Origin: Acanthornis magna
Taxonomy: Eukaryota; Chordata; Aves; Passeriformes; Acanthizidae
Direction of reading: 5' to 3'
DNA length: 64,000 nucleotides
Assembly (NCBI GenBank): GCA_036785705.1
Contig: JAWUZG010000084.1
Coordinates: 12,661,501-12,725,500, forward strand
Below are positions 47,901 to 59,900 of this stretch, piece after piece; the stretch's first letter is position 1; each line of letters opens with the position of its first letter. The notes beneath the pieces are model-generated. The model searched no databases. It had not been told where the DNA came from and saw only the letters and a list, made by a program, of their open reading frames with translations. The position numbers and the translations under genes were made by a program.

Positions 47901-50900
47901 AGTGAAATATAAAATTCTTCTAAATTCATATGGTATAAAGTTCAAGCTTTCTTGGCATAAAAGGAACGTGCTTGTAGGAAAATTAAATAAAAGAAATAAG
48001 ACTAAAACGGTATTATTTATTTAAATACAGTAGCCATTATATACCTGTGAAACTAACACTACTACTTTTACTTGGCAATGGGAAACTTTTTTGTTTTGGA
48101 GAAAAAAAAAGAGGTATAAATGTTGTAAATTTTCAACAATCTGTTGCAACTTAACTTGTAATATTCTCACATAGTAATGTATAAAAATAAACCAAACAAA
48201 CAGTACAAAGTTACAAAAAGCCCCAAACACTTCTCACCAATTTTGAAGCCCAAAAACTGGGACATCACATTTATCAACAGAAGAAACACATAAGTGTCCC
48301 TACTCTGAAAAATTAAAAAGGTGACACAAGTCAAAGTACTTAAGGGTACTTTTAAAAGTACTTAATGGTACTTTTAAAAGTACTTAAGGGTACTTTTAAA
48401 AAATGCTTCAGGCCAGCACTTTATTGATATGTCTACCTTACATTATCTCTCCCCATTCCACATTGTTTTCCTTGTTACACTAATTTTAATTATAAATTAA
48501 CTTATTTTATATCCTTAACTCTTAGCAATTTGTCCACACTTGTGTATTTAGGAGAGATCTGCAAAGATTTGAGATTAAAAAGACAAGAACTTGTAGAATT
48601 TTTCCCCTACATTCAGAGCCAAAAAATGCTTTGAAGTAGTCCTCTGAAGTCCTTTGAAGCAGTCCAATTTGATAATCTGAACTGTTACTGAATCTAAAAC
48701 ACAGAGTAATTTTTTTCCCAAACATTGTGAATATAATTATCCTGTTGATGCAGTATTAATATCTGAATCAAGAAATAAACGGTAACATTCTCTAGTACCT
48801 CTACTTGTAGAGTATTTGGTTGTGCTGTTGTTAGCCTCACTTCCTGAGTCTCATGTCTCACAATGAGCGTTCGAGGACAGGAGACTACATCCCGTACATC
48901 ACAATGGTAGTTATCAATGTAGACGCCAAAGTTGTCAACTTTCTTATTGATCTCTTCCACAAGTACATATGTACAATTCCCTTGATAGCTGTAGTACAAC
49001 CCATCAAAAGTCATGTAATGTGGATCTCCCCAGCCGGTGCAGTAGCCTAAAAAAGCATACAGCTAAGTTAGGCTTTTTTGGCAACATACAAAATCACATC
49101 AGACTACAAACAAAATCTTTTGGTATGTAGGTGTGGGAAACATCTCACTGAACTTTAGGCATTATAATTTTAGTAAAGTGTACATGTCAATGAATGAGCT
49201 CATTAGCTAGAATTCATCAATAAAAACCAGGCACTTTCAATACATAATTCATCTGACATTAATAACAGACAACTGAGAATAGGATTAACTGTAACCATAG
49301 ATAGATCTTTAACGATAGTCTGAACAAGTAACATATCTATAGGCTTCTAGCCTATAGATGTCTGCATCTGGACATTTAAATCCTACTTTGGGAGACCAAT
49401 TTACTAACACGACAGTTACGTAGAGATAATGGCAACTTAAGCAAATCCCTCAAGTAGCTAAAAAGGAATCTATAAAGCACTCTAAACTAACCAACACTAG
49501 AAGACTGAGTCACAGCCTTGCACAATACTTGTTCCCTGATAAATATTGTTGGTCTTGACAGTAGTATTGTTCCCTCAGAAGATTAAACATACAACATAAT
49601 ATATACTTACAATCACACTCCCAGTGCCAGCAGCATCCATCCTCATCAATGACTGGCACAGGAGAAAGTCCATTGGTACATGTGGGTTTTGGAGGTGGAT
49701 TGCAGATTACTGGAATCACCTGGACTATGTTGTCTTCTATACATATTGCTTTAGTGCAGTTACAGAGCCACCATGAGTCACCTTGCTGTGTTTGAAAAGA
49801 GAGGCAAGGGGAGGAGACAGAAACAAACCTTAGGAAGCAGTGAGACTGACAGCAGTTATGCCTGAATATCTTCTGCAGGTTTTTAAAACACCATGTGTTT
49901 ATTGACAATTTTCCCCCCACCAGAAATCTGAAAATAGGATGGAAGTGCACCAGTCAGCACTATCTAGGTCTGCAAGGTGAGCTAGGAAAAATGAGAACTG
50001 CTAGGTGAAAAGCATTACTTAGAAAAGCCAGTAAACTGAAATGGGAACCACCTTTTCTAGTTTCAGCTATCTAAAAGTGAGATGTTTGATCTAATCTCAT
50101 CACCTAGACATCCTCTCTAATCAACTGTGAAAGACACTGATCAATATGAACGGCCAATATATGATCAATTCCCTTCCATGAATGCCTAGAACAGATTAAC
50201 AGCTAAAGCTACAGTGAACACCAGCTGTTCAGGGAGATATGTCCAAGGTGATTATGCACATGCATTGTGATTGTATGCAGTTTTTTTCTATCTTCTACCA
50301 GTTTTTCAGCCATGTATAATTTTTATTCCTGCAGATCTACTGAGCGAGTTGGTAGGCATCTAACCTGTAAGGAGGCTTTAGAAATGTACAAGACACAAAC
50401 TTGTCTGTGTCAGAGGTAGAGGGTTAAAGAAAAAAGAACTCTGAGTCAAATTTCACAAGCATTTGAATGCAGTGATCTGTTTCACAGTCCTCTCCTGAAA
50501 CCAGACTGTGAACAAGCATGACTCATTCCAAACTCAGATAAATTCACCCCTGTGGTTTTTTGTTGGGCTGCACTGTAAACACACAAACAACTTTTACCCA
50601 CTCTGGACCTATTCAAAAGCAGGAAATAAAAGATAGTTTAGCACCACTTAGCTCTTGGTTTCCTCTTCATTAAAGCTATCCTGAAATAAATACAAACACT
50701 GAACTGTGATCTAGCTCCTTGCAGGAAGCTTTCTAAAAACTAACCTTGAAGAGCTAATAGCAGTATATAAGCCATCAATCCAAATGTCATTGGAAGTCCT
50801 GCTGATGCCCAAGAACACATAAAAAAATGGAACAGACTGATACTTCCTTTCCTATCCAGATTAATGCTTAGTCTGTATGTTACTCACATTGAAGTTATGT

Positions 50901-53900
50901 GTCTAGTCTCCATCCAAAGCAGAATGAAAGCATGAAATCTACTCACCTCATAAGATTCATTAGGGAAAATAGTACAAGTTTTTTTAGGAGTGGTTGGTGT
51001 TAGACTTGTAGTTGAACTTGAGCCATTAACTGGAGGAGTTGGACTGTGTGTAGAACTTCTCGTAGTGGTGACTGCAGTTGATGTTGAAGTAGGCCCAGAT
51101 GTAGTAGTTGAGCTAGGGGAGAAGGTGGTGGAGGTGGTGGTTGCATTGATTGTGATAGAACTACTAGAGGTGGTTCCTGAGGTGGTGGTAAAGGTTTCTG
51201 TTGGAGTAGTACCAGAGGTAGTGGTTGACACAGGGCTGGTTGGTACTGATGGCAGAGATACAGTAGAGCTGGCAGTAGACTCTGGGGAGGATGGTCCTGG
51301 AGTTGTGGTGGTAGTGACAACAGGTGATGTTGTTGGAGTAGTAATAGTTGCAGAGGTTGTCATTGGGGTACTTTTTTCTGTTTCTACTGTGGTGGTGTGG
51401 GGAGTGGACACCGAGGGTGTGGGGCCTGAAGTGGTGGTCTTGGTGGTCGATGCTGTTCCAGTGAATGGGGTTGTTGATATTGGTGGTGGTGTTCCTGTAG
51501 GGCTGCTTGGTCCTGAGGTTGTGGTGGTGCCAGGGCTGGTAGTGGTGGTATGTGGTTCTGTTGAAGGGGTTGGGATCCTGGTGGTAGTAGTCTCATGCGT
51601 AGGTGGTTTTGTTACTGGTGTGGTGCTGGTGGATCTTGAGGGCGTGGGGCCTGAAGTGGTGGTTTTGGCAGTTGATCCTGTTTTGGTGACTTCAGAGGTG
51701 GTAGGTGTCACTGGGCTTGTTGACACTGGTGATGTTGACTGTTGACTAGTGGTGCTTGCTGTAGGGACTGTACTTATTTCTGTTGTTCTAGTTGTTGGCA
51801 GTGGGGTAGCTGAAGGAGTAACTGGAGTGTTTGTCATTGTTGGTGGCTCTGATTCTTTAAGACAGGGAGAAAACAGAGTATTTTAAGTAGGGAAATCACA
51901 TTTTCTTTCTAATGTCATCCCATTTTCTAATAAGCATATGTAGTTCAACAAGCCTAAGCATAGGATCTTTAAAGAGAAATAAAGGAGAAATTGGTTTATT
52001 AATGGTTTTTGCATCACTGAGGGATTCTTAACAAAATATCCTACATCTTGCATAGGAGACATTGATATAAACACTTTATCAACAGTCAGTGTCAGAGGGA
52101 ACATTTCTACAGTGTTAAAACTTTATACCACAGAGAAGAGTTCAGCAGTCCTAGATCTAGGGCAATCCACTGAGTAGATCAATGAACTCTGGTTAATTCT
52201 GTATTGCTGTCATAGTATATTCTATGGAAAAACCACTATTCCCTATGCTGTTTCATGTGGCATGTTCATAGCACCACTGATTATGGTCGGAGTCATTTGA
52301 TTCTACAGAAACTGAGCAGTTGCTGGAGCAGTCTGTGCTCCATTTCTAATGCCCAGGCCTTTAAGACTACTCACCCACAAGCTATTTTGGGATGCTAGGA
52401 GCCCCAAATTCACTTTTCTGCTTTTTCACATGGCCAGTTTTTATTATGATTGCTAATGGAGACTCCTTTAAAATAGTTTTTGATTAGGATATTAAAAAGT
52501 GTTCATGATCCTCACACGTCAGCCTCAAAGCCATCTGTGTGTGCTGCTATAGCATAAGTGGCACATGGTATAGAGAGAAGCACTGTGCATATAGTAAGAG
52601 GGCAGTAACAATGCTAAAGGAATTAAGATACACTGTTTCTGCCCACACAGCCCACAAGGACAGTCCTTCAATGAAAACTAATTCACATTCGGGTGAGGAC
52701 AGGCAAACTCCTTCCTGTAATTCATGTACTTTAACAGAGGCAGATGAACTGGGACAGCACAGGATATGACATTGCTGCTGAAAGGTTAGCTGGGCTATTT
52801 TTGAAATACAATCAACTACATTAGTGCAGAGTATAGAAACTAAAACACATGTTAAGCTGCCAAGAAACCCTGCTTTCTAAAACCAACAAAGGACATGAAA
52901 CCCAGAGAATTACTTATTGGTTCTGTGGGTGGACCCGTTGGAGGTCTGGTGACAATAGTTCCAGGATGAGGAGGGGTTGTTGGTGATCCAGTAACAGTGG
53001 TTGTGGTGCTTGGAGGGCTGGTGGTGGTGGTGGTGGTGGGAGTCTCTGGTGTCGAGGGAGTGGTTGTTTTTGGTGTGCTCGGTGTGCTCGTAGTTGTGCC
53101 TGTTAGAAACAGCAGGGACAGAGGAAACAGACAAAGGCACAAAGACATGAGTGGGACTCAACAGCAACTGAACAGAGGCTGCACATGAGGCAGCTGCCAC
53201 ACACCTACACAGGTCAGCCCATCCTGAGCACAGCAAAGCTCCCTAGCACCAGCCCTTCCTTTCTGGCCCCAGAAAGAAGACTCCTTGAAATCCATGCACA
53301 CACAGGGTCACGGCCCTCCCTTACTAGAGAAGAGACTGGGGATGGTGCTGGAAGGTGCTTCTCACAAAATCAGGAAGACCTACCAATAGGGAAGAGATGA
53401 GAAAGAGCAATCCTTTCGATCTGGCTGGGGCTTTCTGTCTCTTTGTCATTATCTAAAACAACTCACTATATCCTGGGGCAAAAGCTGAGAGGGGAAGCTA
53501 TGATCAGGGAAGGAAGCATGCACAGGAATATGTTCCTTCCTGATTGGCATGTGGTTTTCCCAATGTCACCCTGATAAACGACAGCCCAAAATACCAGTGG
53601 ATCCCATCAGCCAAAGACCACAGTTCACAGCAAGAAGTAGCATGCAGAGTGAAACTGTTCCCAAATGTCTGTCAGAGGAATCCTTCTTTCCTACATCTAT
53701 AACCATTTAAAAGTTTTAGCACAGAAAGTTAAAATGGAGGAGGAGACAGGGAAGAAAGCGTGCAAAGCAGTTCCCAAAGAGTCCCTAAAATGCCAGTGCC
53801 AAAAACCAAAGCCACTGCTTTGGTTTTTGCACTGTCGAACTGCACATCATGGGTCCAGTGACTAAATTCTGGCCAGCTGAAAGACATGGTCCAACAGCAA

Positions 53901-56900
53901 CAGAAAAGGAAAGATTTCCCATCAGTTTAGTATCTGCTTAAGCTAGGCAGGAGCATGAAATGTCTCCTCTGAGCCTTTTTGAGTGAGGGAAGCCAAGACC
54001 TTTTCCCCAGAACACCTAAATCCTTGTTCCTTCTTAAACAGCCAGATGAAAGGCAAGTTTTAGGCAAAGGCTGTTCCAGGGATGCCCTGCAGTTACACCC
54101 ATCCCCAAGCACACAGAAGAGGCACAATTTGAGGTAGTAATGTACTTTCAGGACAACCACAGGAAGGAAACAAACAACAGCACAGGCCAGAGAAGTACCT
54201 GGTGTTGGTAGGGTGGTGGTGTATGTTGGTGTTGGTGAGGACGTGCTTGAAGTAGTTGAGATGGGTGTTGAGCCAGGAATAGCGGTTGTTGTGCTCGGAG
54301 GGTTGGTGGTGGTGGGAGTCTCCGGTGTCGAGGGAGTGGTTGTTGATTTTGGTGTGCTCAGTGTGCTCGTAGTTGTGCCTGTTAGGAATAGCAGGGACAG
54401 AGAAAACAGACAAAGGCACAAAGGCATGAGTGGAACTCAACAGCAACTGAACAGAAGCTGCATATGAGGCAGCTGCCACACACCTACAGAGATCAAGTCA
54501 CCCTCCGCACAGCAAAACTTCCTAGCACCAGCACTTCCTTTCTGGCCCCAGAAAGTAAAAGATTTGAAATCCATGCACAGAAAGTGTCACGGCCCTCCTT
54601 CCCAGTGAAGATACTGGGGGTGGTGCTGAGAGGTGCTTCTCACAAAATCAGAAAGACCTGCCAGTAGGGAAGAGATGAGGAGGAGTAATGCTTTGGATCT
54701 GGCTGGGGCTTTCTATCTCTGCCTAATTACGTGAACACCTTGCTAACTCATGGAGTATGAGCTGAGGGGAATGTGTTGTCCAAGAATGAATCATGCACCA
54801 GAATATGTTTCTGCCTGATATTCATGTGATTTTCCCAATGTCATCCTTATAAATGGCTTTACAATGTACTAGTGGATCTTGTCACCCAAAGGCCACAGTT
54901 TATCCTAAGAGGTAGGCTGCAGAGTAAAAAACTTCCCTGCAGAGTAAAAAGCATGAGGACTGCAGAGTAAAAAGCATGGCAGGAGAATCCTTCCTTCCTA
55001 CATCTATAACTACTGACAAGCATTAGCACAGACAGGGCAAAGAAAGAGGAGAGAGAGAAAAAAGTCTACACAGTTGGGCCTAATACAGTGCCTAAAATGC
55101 CAGTGCCAAACACTAAAGCCACTGTCCAACTGCACATCATGGGTCCAGTGGCTAGATTCTGGCCAGCTGAAGGACATGGGTGAACAGCAGCAAAAGCAAT
55201 GCTTCCCATCACTTCAGCATCTCTCTAAGCTGGGCAGCAAAATGAAACACCTCCTCAGAGCACTGTTGCATCAGGAAAGCCAAGACCTTCTTCACAGGAC
55301 CCCTGCATCATCATCACTTTTGAGACAGCCCAAAAGAACTTTGGGGACAATTCATTTCCTGGAATGCCCAAAAGTTACACACATCCTTGATCCCATACAG
55401 AGCCACAAATGGACATACTCACACACCTTCATTACTCCCATTGCAAGATGAAAAATTACAAAAGAACCAGAGAATTTTTTGTTGGTACTGTTGCCAGAGG
55501 CACAGGGGTTTTTATGGAAATCACTAGCATTTGGAACATACTTTCAGTAGTTGAGACGGTTGTTGGTGATCCAGTAACAGTTGTGGTCGTTGAGGGCGGA
55601 GGGCTGGTGGTGGTGGTGGTGGTGGGAGTCTCCGGTGTCGAGGGAGTGGTTGTTGATTTTGGTGTGCTCAGTGTGCTCGTAGTTGTGCCTGTTAGAAACA
55701 GCAGGGACAGAGGAAACAGACAAAGGCACAAAGACATGAGTGGGACTCAGCAGGAAATGAACAGACACTGCCTATGAGGGAGCGGCCACACACCTACACA
55801 GGTCAGCCCATCCCGAGCACAGCAAAGCTCCCTAGCACCAGCCCTTCCTTTCTGGCCCCAGAAAGAAGACTCCTTGAAATCCATGCACACACAGGGTCAC
55901 GGCCCTCCCTTACTAGAGAAGAGACTGGGGATGGTGCTGGAAGGTGCTTCTCACAAAATCAGGAAGACCTACCAATAGGGAAGAGATGAGAAAGAGCAAT
56001 CCTTTCGATCTGGCTGGGGCTTTCTGTCTCTTTGTCATTATCTAGAACACCTCATTATATCGTGGGGCAAGAGCTGAGAGGGGAAGCTATGATCAGGGAA
56101 GGAAGCATGCACAGGAATATGCTCCTTCCTGATTGGCACATGGCTTCCCGATGCCAGGAGTTCCTAGAGTGGTTGTGAATCTCCTCAGCCAAAGAACACA
56201 CTTCACAGAAAGTCTCTGTCTGCAGAATGAAACTGGTTCCAAAAGCATGGCAGAGGAATATTTCCTTCCTACATCTAAAACAGCTGACAAGCATTAGCAC
56301 TGATAGAGCAAAGGATCAGGAGAAAGAGAAAAAAGTCTATGCATCTGTGCCTAAAGAGCACTTGAAATGAAAGTGTCACAAAATCAAGCCCCACAACAAT
56401 ACACTCCATATGTCCAGTGACTCCATTCTGGCCAACTGAAGGACAAGGTCCAACAGTAGCAAAATCAACTAAATCTTGTTCCTTCTGAAAGAGAGCTGAA
56501 GGGACAGCAATGGGCAAAGACTGTTTCAGGGGGATGTCCAGAAGTTAAACCCATTTTCAATCCCATACAGAGGCAAAAAAGGATGTGTTCACAGACTCTC
56601 ACTACTCCCAAAGGCAAAGAACATACACCAGTACAAAACATAGAAGTACCTGGAGTTGGTACGGTGGTGGTGTATGTTGGTGTGGGCGAGGATGTGCTTG
56701 AAGTACTTGAGGTGGGTGTTGGTGATCCAGTAACAGTTGTGGTTGTGGTCGGAGGGCTGGTGGTGGTGGTGGTGGTGGTGGGGGTGGTGGTGCTGGTGGG
56801 AGTCTCGGGTGGTGAGGGAGTGGTTGGCGATTCTGGTGTAGGGGATGCTGTGCTTGGTGTGCTCGTAGTTGTGCCTGTTAGAAACAGCAGGGACAGAGAA

Positions 56901-59900
56901 AACAGACAAAGGCACAAAGACATGAGTGGGACTCAACAGCAACTGAACAGAGGCTGCACATGAGGCAGCTGCCACACACCTACACAGGTCAGCCCATCCT
57001 GAGCACAGCAAAGCTCCCTAGCGCCCGCCCTTCCTTCCCTTCTGGCCCCAGAAAGCACAATCCTTGCAATCCATTCACAGAGATGGTCATGGCCCTCCCT
57101 TCCTAGCAAAGAGACTGGGGATGGTGCTGGAAGATGCTTCTCACAAAATCAGAATGATCTACCAATAGGGAAGAAATGCGGCGGAGTAATGCTTTCAACC
57201 TGGCTGGGGCTTTCTATCTCTGCCTCATTACCTGAACACCTCACTAACTCATGGAGCAAGAGCTGAGATGGGAATCTGTGGTCAGGGAAGGATGTATGCA
57301 CAGTACCAAGAGGATCAATATCTCAACAGGAGAGGGGGACATAGACCACTGTATCCTTGGTGCTTCTGAAACAACCAGACCAAGGGAGAGCTTTGGGCAA
57401 AGGCCATCACAGGCGACACATGGCAATTAATCCAATCTCAGATGCCATACAGAGGCACAAATGGAGGTGTTCACAGACCTTCAATTCCCCACAGCAAGGA
57501 AACACATGAGAGCACAGATCAGAGAAGTACCTGGAGTTGATACAGTAGTGGTGTATGTTGGTGTGGGCTTGGATGTGCTTGAAGTAGTTGAAATGGGTGT
57601 TGTTGAGACAGGAACAGTCGTTGTTGTCTTTGGCGTGCTGCTGCTGGTGGTGCTGCTGGGGGGCATCGTGGTGGTGGTGGTGGTGGTGGTAGTAGGGGAG
57701 GCAGTGCTGGGAGTCTCCTCTGGCCGTGTTGGAGTGGTTGTTGATGGTGTTGTAGGGGACACACTGGTCGTTGTGGAAAAAGGTGTGGAAGTTGTGGTGC
57801 TCGTGGTGCTTGGAGGTGAAAGACACTCTGGACGGTTGGGGGTGCAGCAGACACTGATCTCGTAGTTGAGGCAGACTGGCATTGGTATTATACCTCCTAT
57901 CTGCTGATCTTTATTGTTACAGATGAGCCCTACGTCCACATCACATTCCACTTTCTGCCCTAAATCTGCAATGGGAGTGGTAGGGAATTTCTCTGCTCGG
58001 CATGAAATATTCTCAACTTTCGCACAGACCCAGGAGGAGTCGCTCTTCACAATGTTGTCAAAGGTTTCGTAGTCACCACTGTTTCTGTCAGAAGCATTTG
58101 GGTAACTCACATCAATCCAGTCCGTCCAGATGCAGTCACAGTCTGGGAGGTGACAAGAAGTCAGAAAATTAGAAACAGGTAGGACACAGACAACAATTCA
58201 GGGCACCAGCTCACACAGGTGGTGCTCTGGGCAGCCCCCGCATTCAACAGTGCCCCTCAGGCATTGCTACTGCACTCAGACAACAATGGCCACAACAAAG
58301 CTCAGTGCGGTGGCCAGGCCTCCCCTTCTTGGCCCTACAAACCACTCCTGGCCCAAATCAGGACACTGGGGGGCACACACATGAGTTATGTGTGTGCCCC
58401 CCACAGCCAGGTCACGTTGCTTTGTATGGAAACTCACGTGCAAAAAAACATGCACATAAGACCCCACAGGAGGCAGAGCAGGACTAAGCAGAGCCCTGCC
58501 ACTCGCTCAGCTTCTTGGGCCATGCACAACACCTCACTATCTCAGGCAGAAACCAACCACTGGGAAGGTGCCCAACCATGGGGAAAGCAGGCACAGGACA
58601 CACACTGCTGACAAACCCACAGTGCTTCCCCAAAGCACAGATAGCTGGAGATAAGCAACAACGGGAATGCAAGTAGAATCCAGCTGCCCACAGCTTGTGT
58701 CTGTGGAAAGGGGCAATCTGTGTTCTGAAAGCTTTCCAGAAACTCTGCCAGGGAAAGCCTTGGAAGCTTCCTGCAGCACAAACAGCTGGTAAGTAGCAGC
58801 AACGGCCACAGAGACAATGCAGGAGAGAAATGGAAGAACATCTGCACAGCTGAGCCCAAACAGAGCTTCAAATGCCACTGCCACAAACTTTAGCCCCACA
58901 ACAATTGCACACCATGGGTCCAGTGACTGCATGCTGGCCAGCTGAAGGACACGGTCCAACAGCAGCAAAAGCAATGTTTCCTATCACTTAAGCATCTGTC
59001 TAAGCTGGGCACAAGCATGAAACACCTCCTTGGAGACCTGCGGAGTCAGGGAAGACAAGACCTTCTCCTCAGGACCCCTTAATCCTTGTTCCTTTTAAAC
59101 AGCCACCCCAAAGACCACTTTGGGCACAGTAACTCTCCCGGGATGCCCAGAAGTGACACCTATCCCTGACGCCATCCAGAGCCACATGTGGAGGTGCTCA
59201 TGGACTTTCACTACTCCCACAGCAAGGCCAGCAATGTCAACAGAACCAGAGAATTATTTGTTGGTACTGTGGTCAGAGGCACAGGGGTTTTGGAGGGAAT
59301 TATTTGGTTTTGGAACATACTTGGTGGTCCACCTGTGGTTGTCGGCGGTCTGGAGGTGGTGGTGGTGGGAGGGGTGGTGGTGGTGGGGGTTGTGGTGGTG
59401 ATGCTGGTGGTGATGGTGGGAGTCTCGGGTGGTGAGGGAGTGGTTGGCGATTCTGGTGTAGGGGATGCTGTGCTTGGTGTGCTCGTAGTTGTGCCTGTTA
59501 GAAACAGCAGGGACAGAGGAAACAGACAAAGGCACAAAGACATGAGTGGGACTCAACAGCAACTGAACAGAGGCTACACATGAGGCAGCTGCGACACACC
59601 TATACAGGTCAGCCCATCCTTAGCACAGCAAAGCTCCCTAGCACCAGCCCTTCCTTTCTGGCCCCAGAAAGAAGACTCTTTGAAATCCATGCATTCACAG
59701 GGTCACGGCCCTCCCTTACTAGAGAAGAGACTGGGGATGGTGCTGGAAGGTGTTTCTCACAAAATCAGAAAGACCAAGAAAGGGATGAGGAGGTCTAATG
59801 TTTTGGATCTGGCTGGAGCTTTCCGTCTCTGCCTCCTTATCTGAATACCTCTCTATATCCTGGGGCAAGAGCTGAGAGGTGAATATGTGGTTCAAAAAAA

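Larger units (their letters stand above)
51855..58142 (-). repeat. Higher-order repeat unit 1 of the MUC2 PTS region (about 6.3-6.4 kb)
   Basis: Contains one CYS exon and four PTS exons (a, b, c, d). Exon acceptors lie at 58142, 56874, 55688, 54378 and 53099, spaced 1.19-1.31 kb. Intron sequence repeats along with the exons: the same tract before each PTS acceptor, and similar blocks such as the stretch around 55130-55330 and 58900-59090. Confidence 0.85.

Noticed and set aside
48694..48798. Continuation of the open frame past the VWD4 exon (ENVTVYFL...)
   Set aside because: Homology breaks at the gtacta donor, and the next exon (47607) joins in phase with conserved sequence.
51384..51596. 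Pro/Gln/Leu-rich minus-strand frames inside the PTS exons, and His-rich ones in the cassettes
   Set aside because: Shifted-frame readings of the ACC/CCA repeats; the Thr-rich frame is the one that joins to the D4 exons.
50990..51745. A 251-codon Val-rich open frame on the plus strand
   Set aside because: It is the antisense of the Thr/Pro/Ser-rich MUC2 exon (ACN/CCN codons read backwards give Val, Gly, Glu). The same holds for Val-rich plus-strand frames at 53.0, 54.2, 55.4, 56.6, 57.5, 59.2, 60.6, 61.8 and 63.0 kb.
58219..58974. Open frames on both strands in the intron upstream of the CYS exon
   Set aside because: They lie in a GC-richer part of the repeated intron, match no family and are not in phase with the flanking exons.
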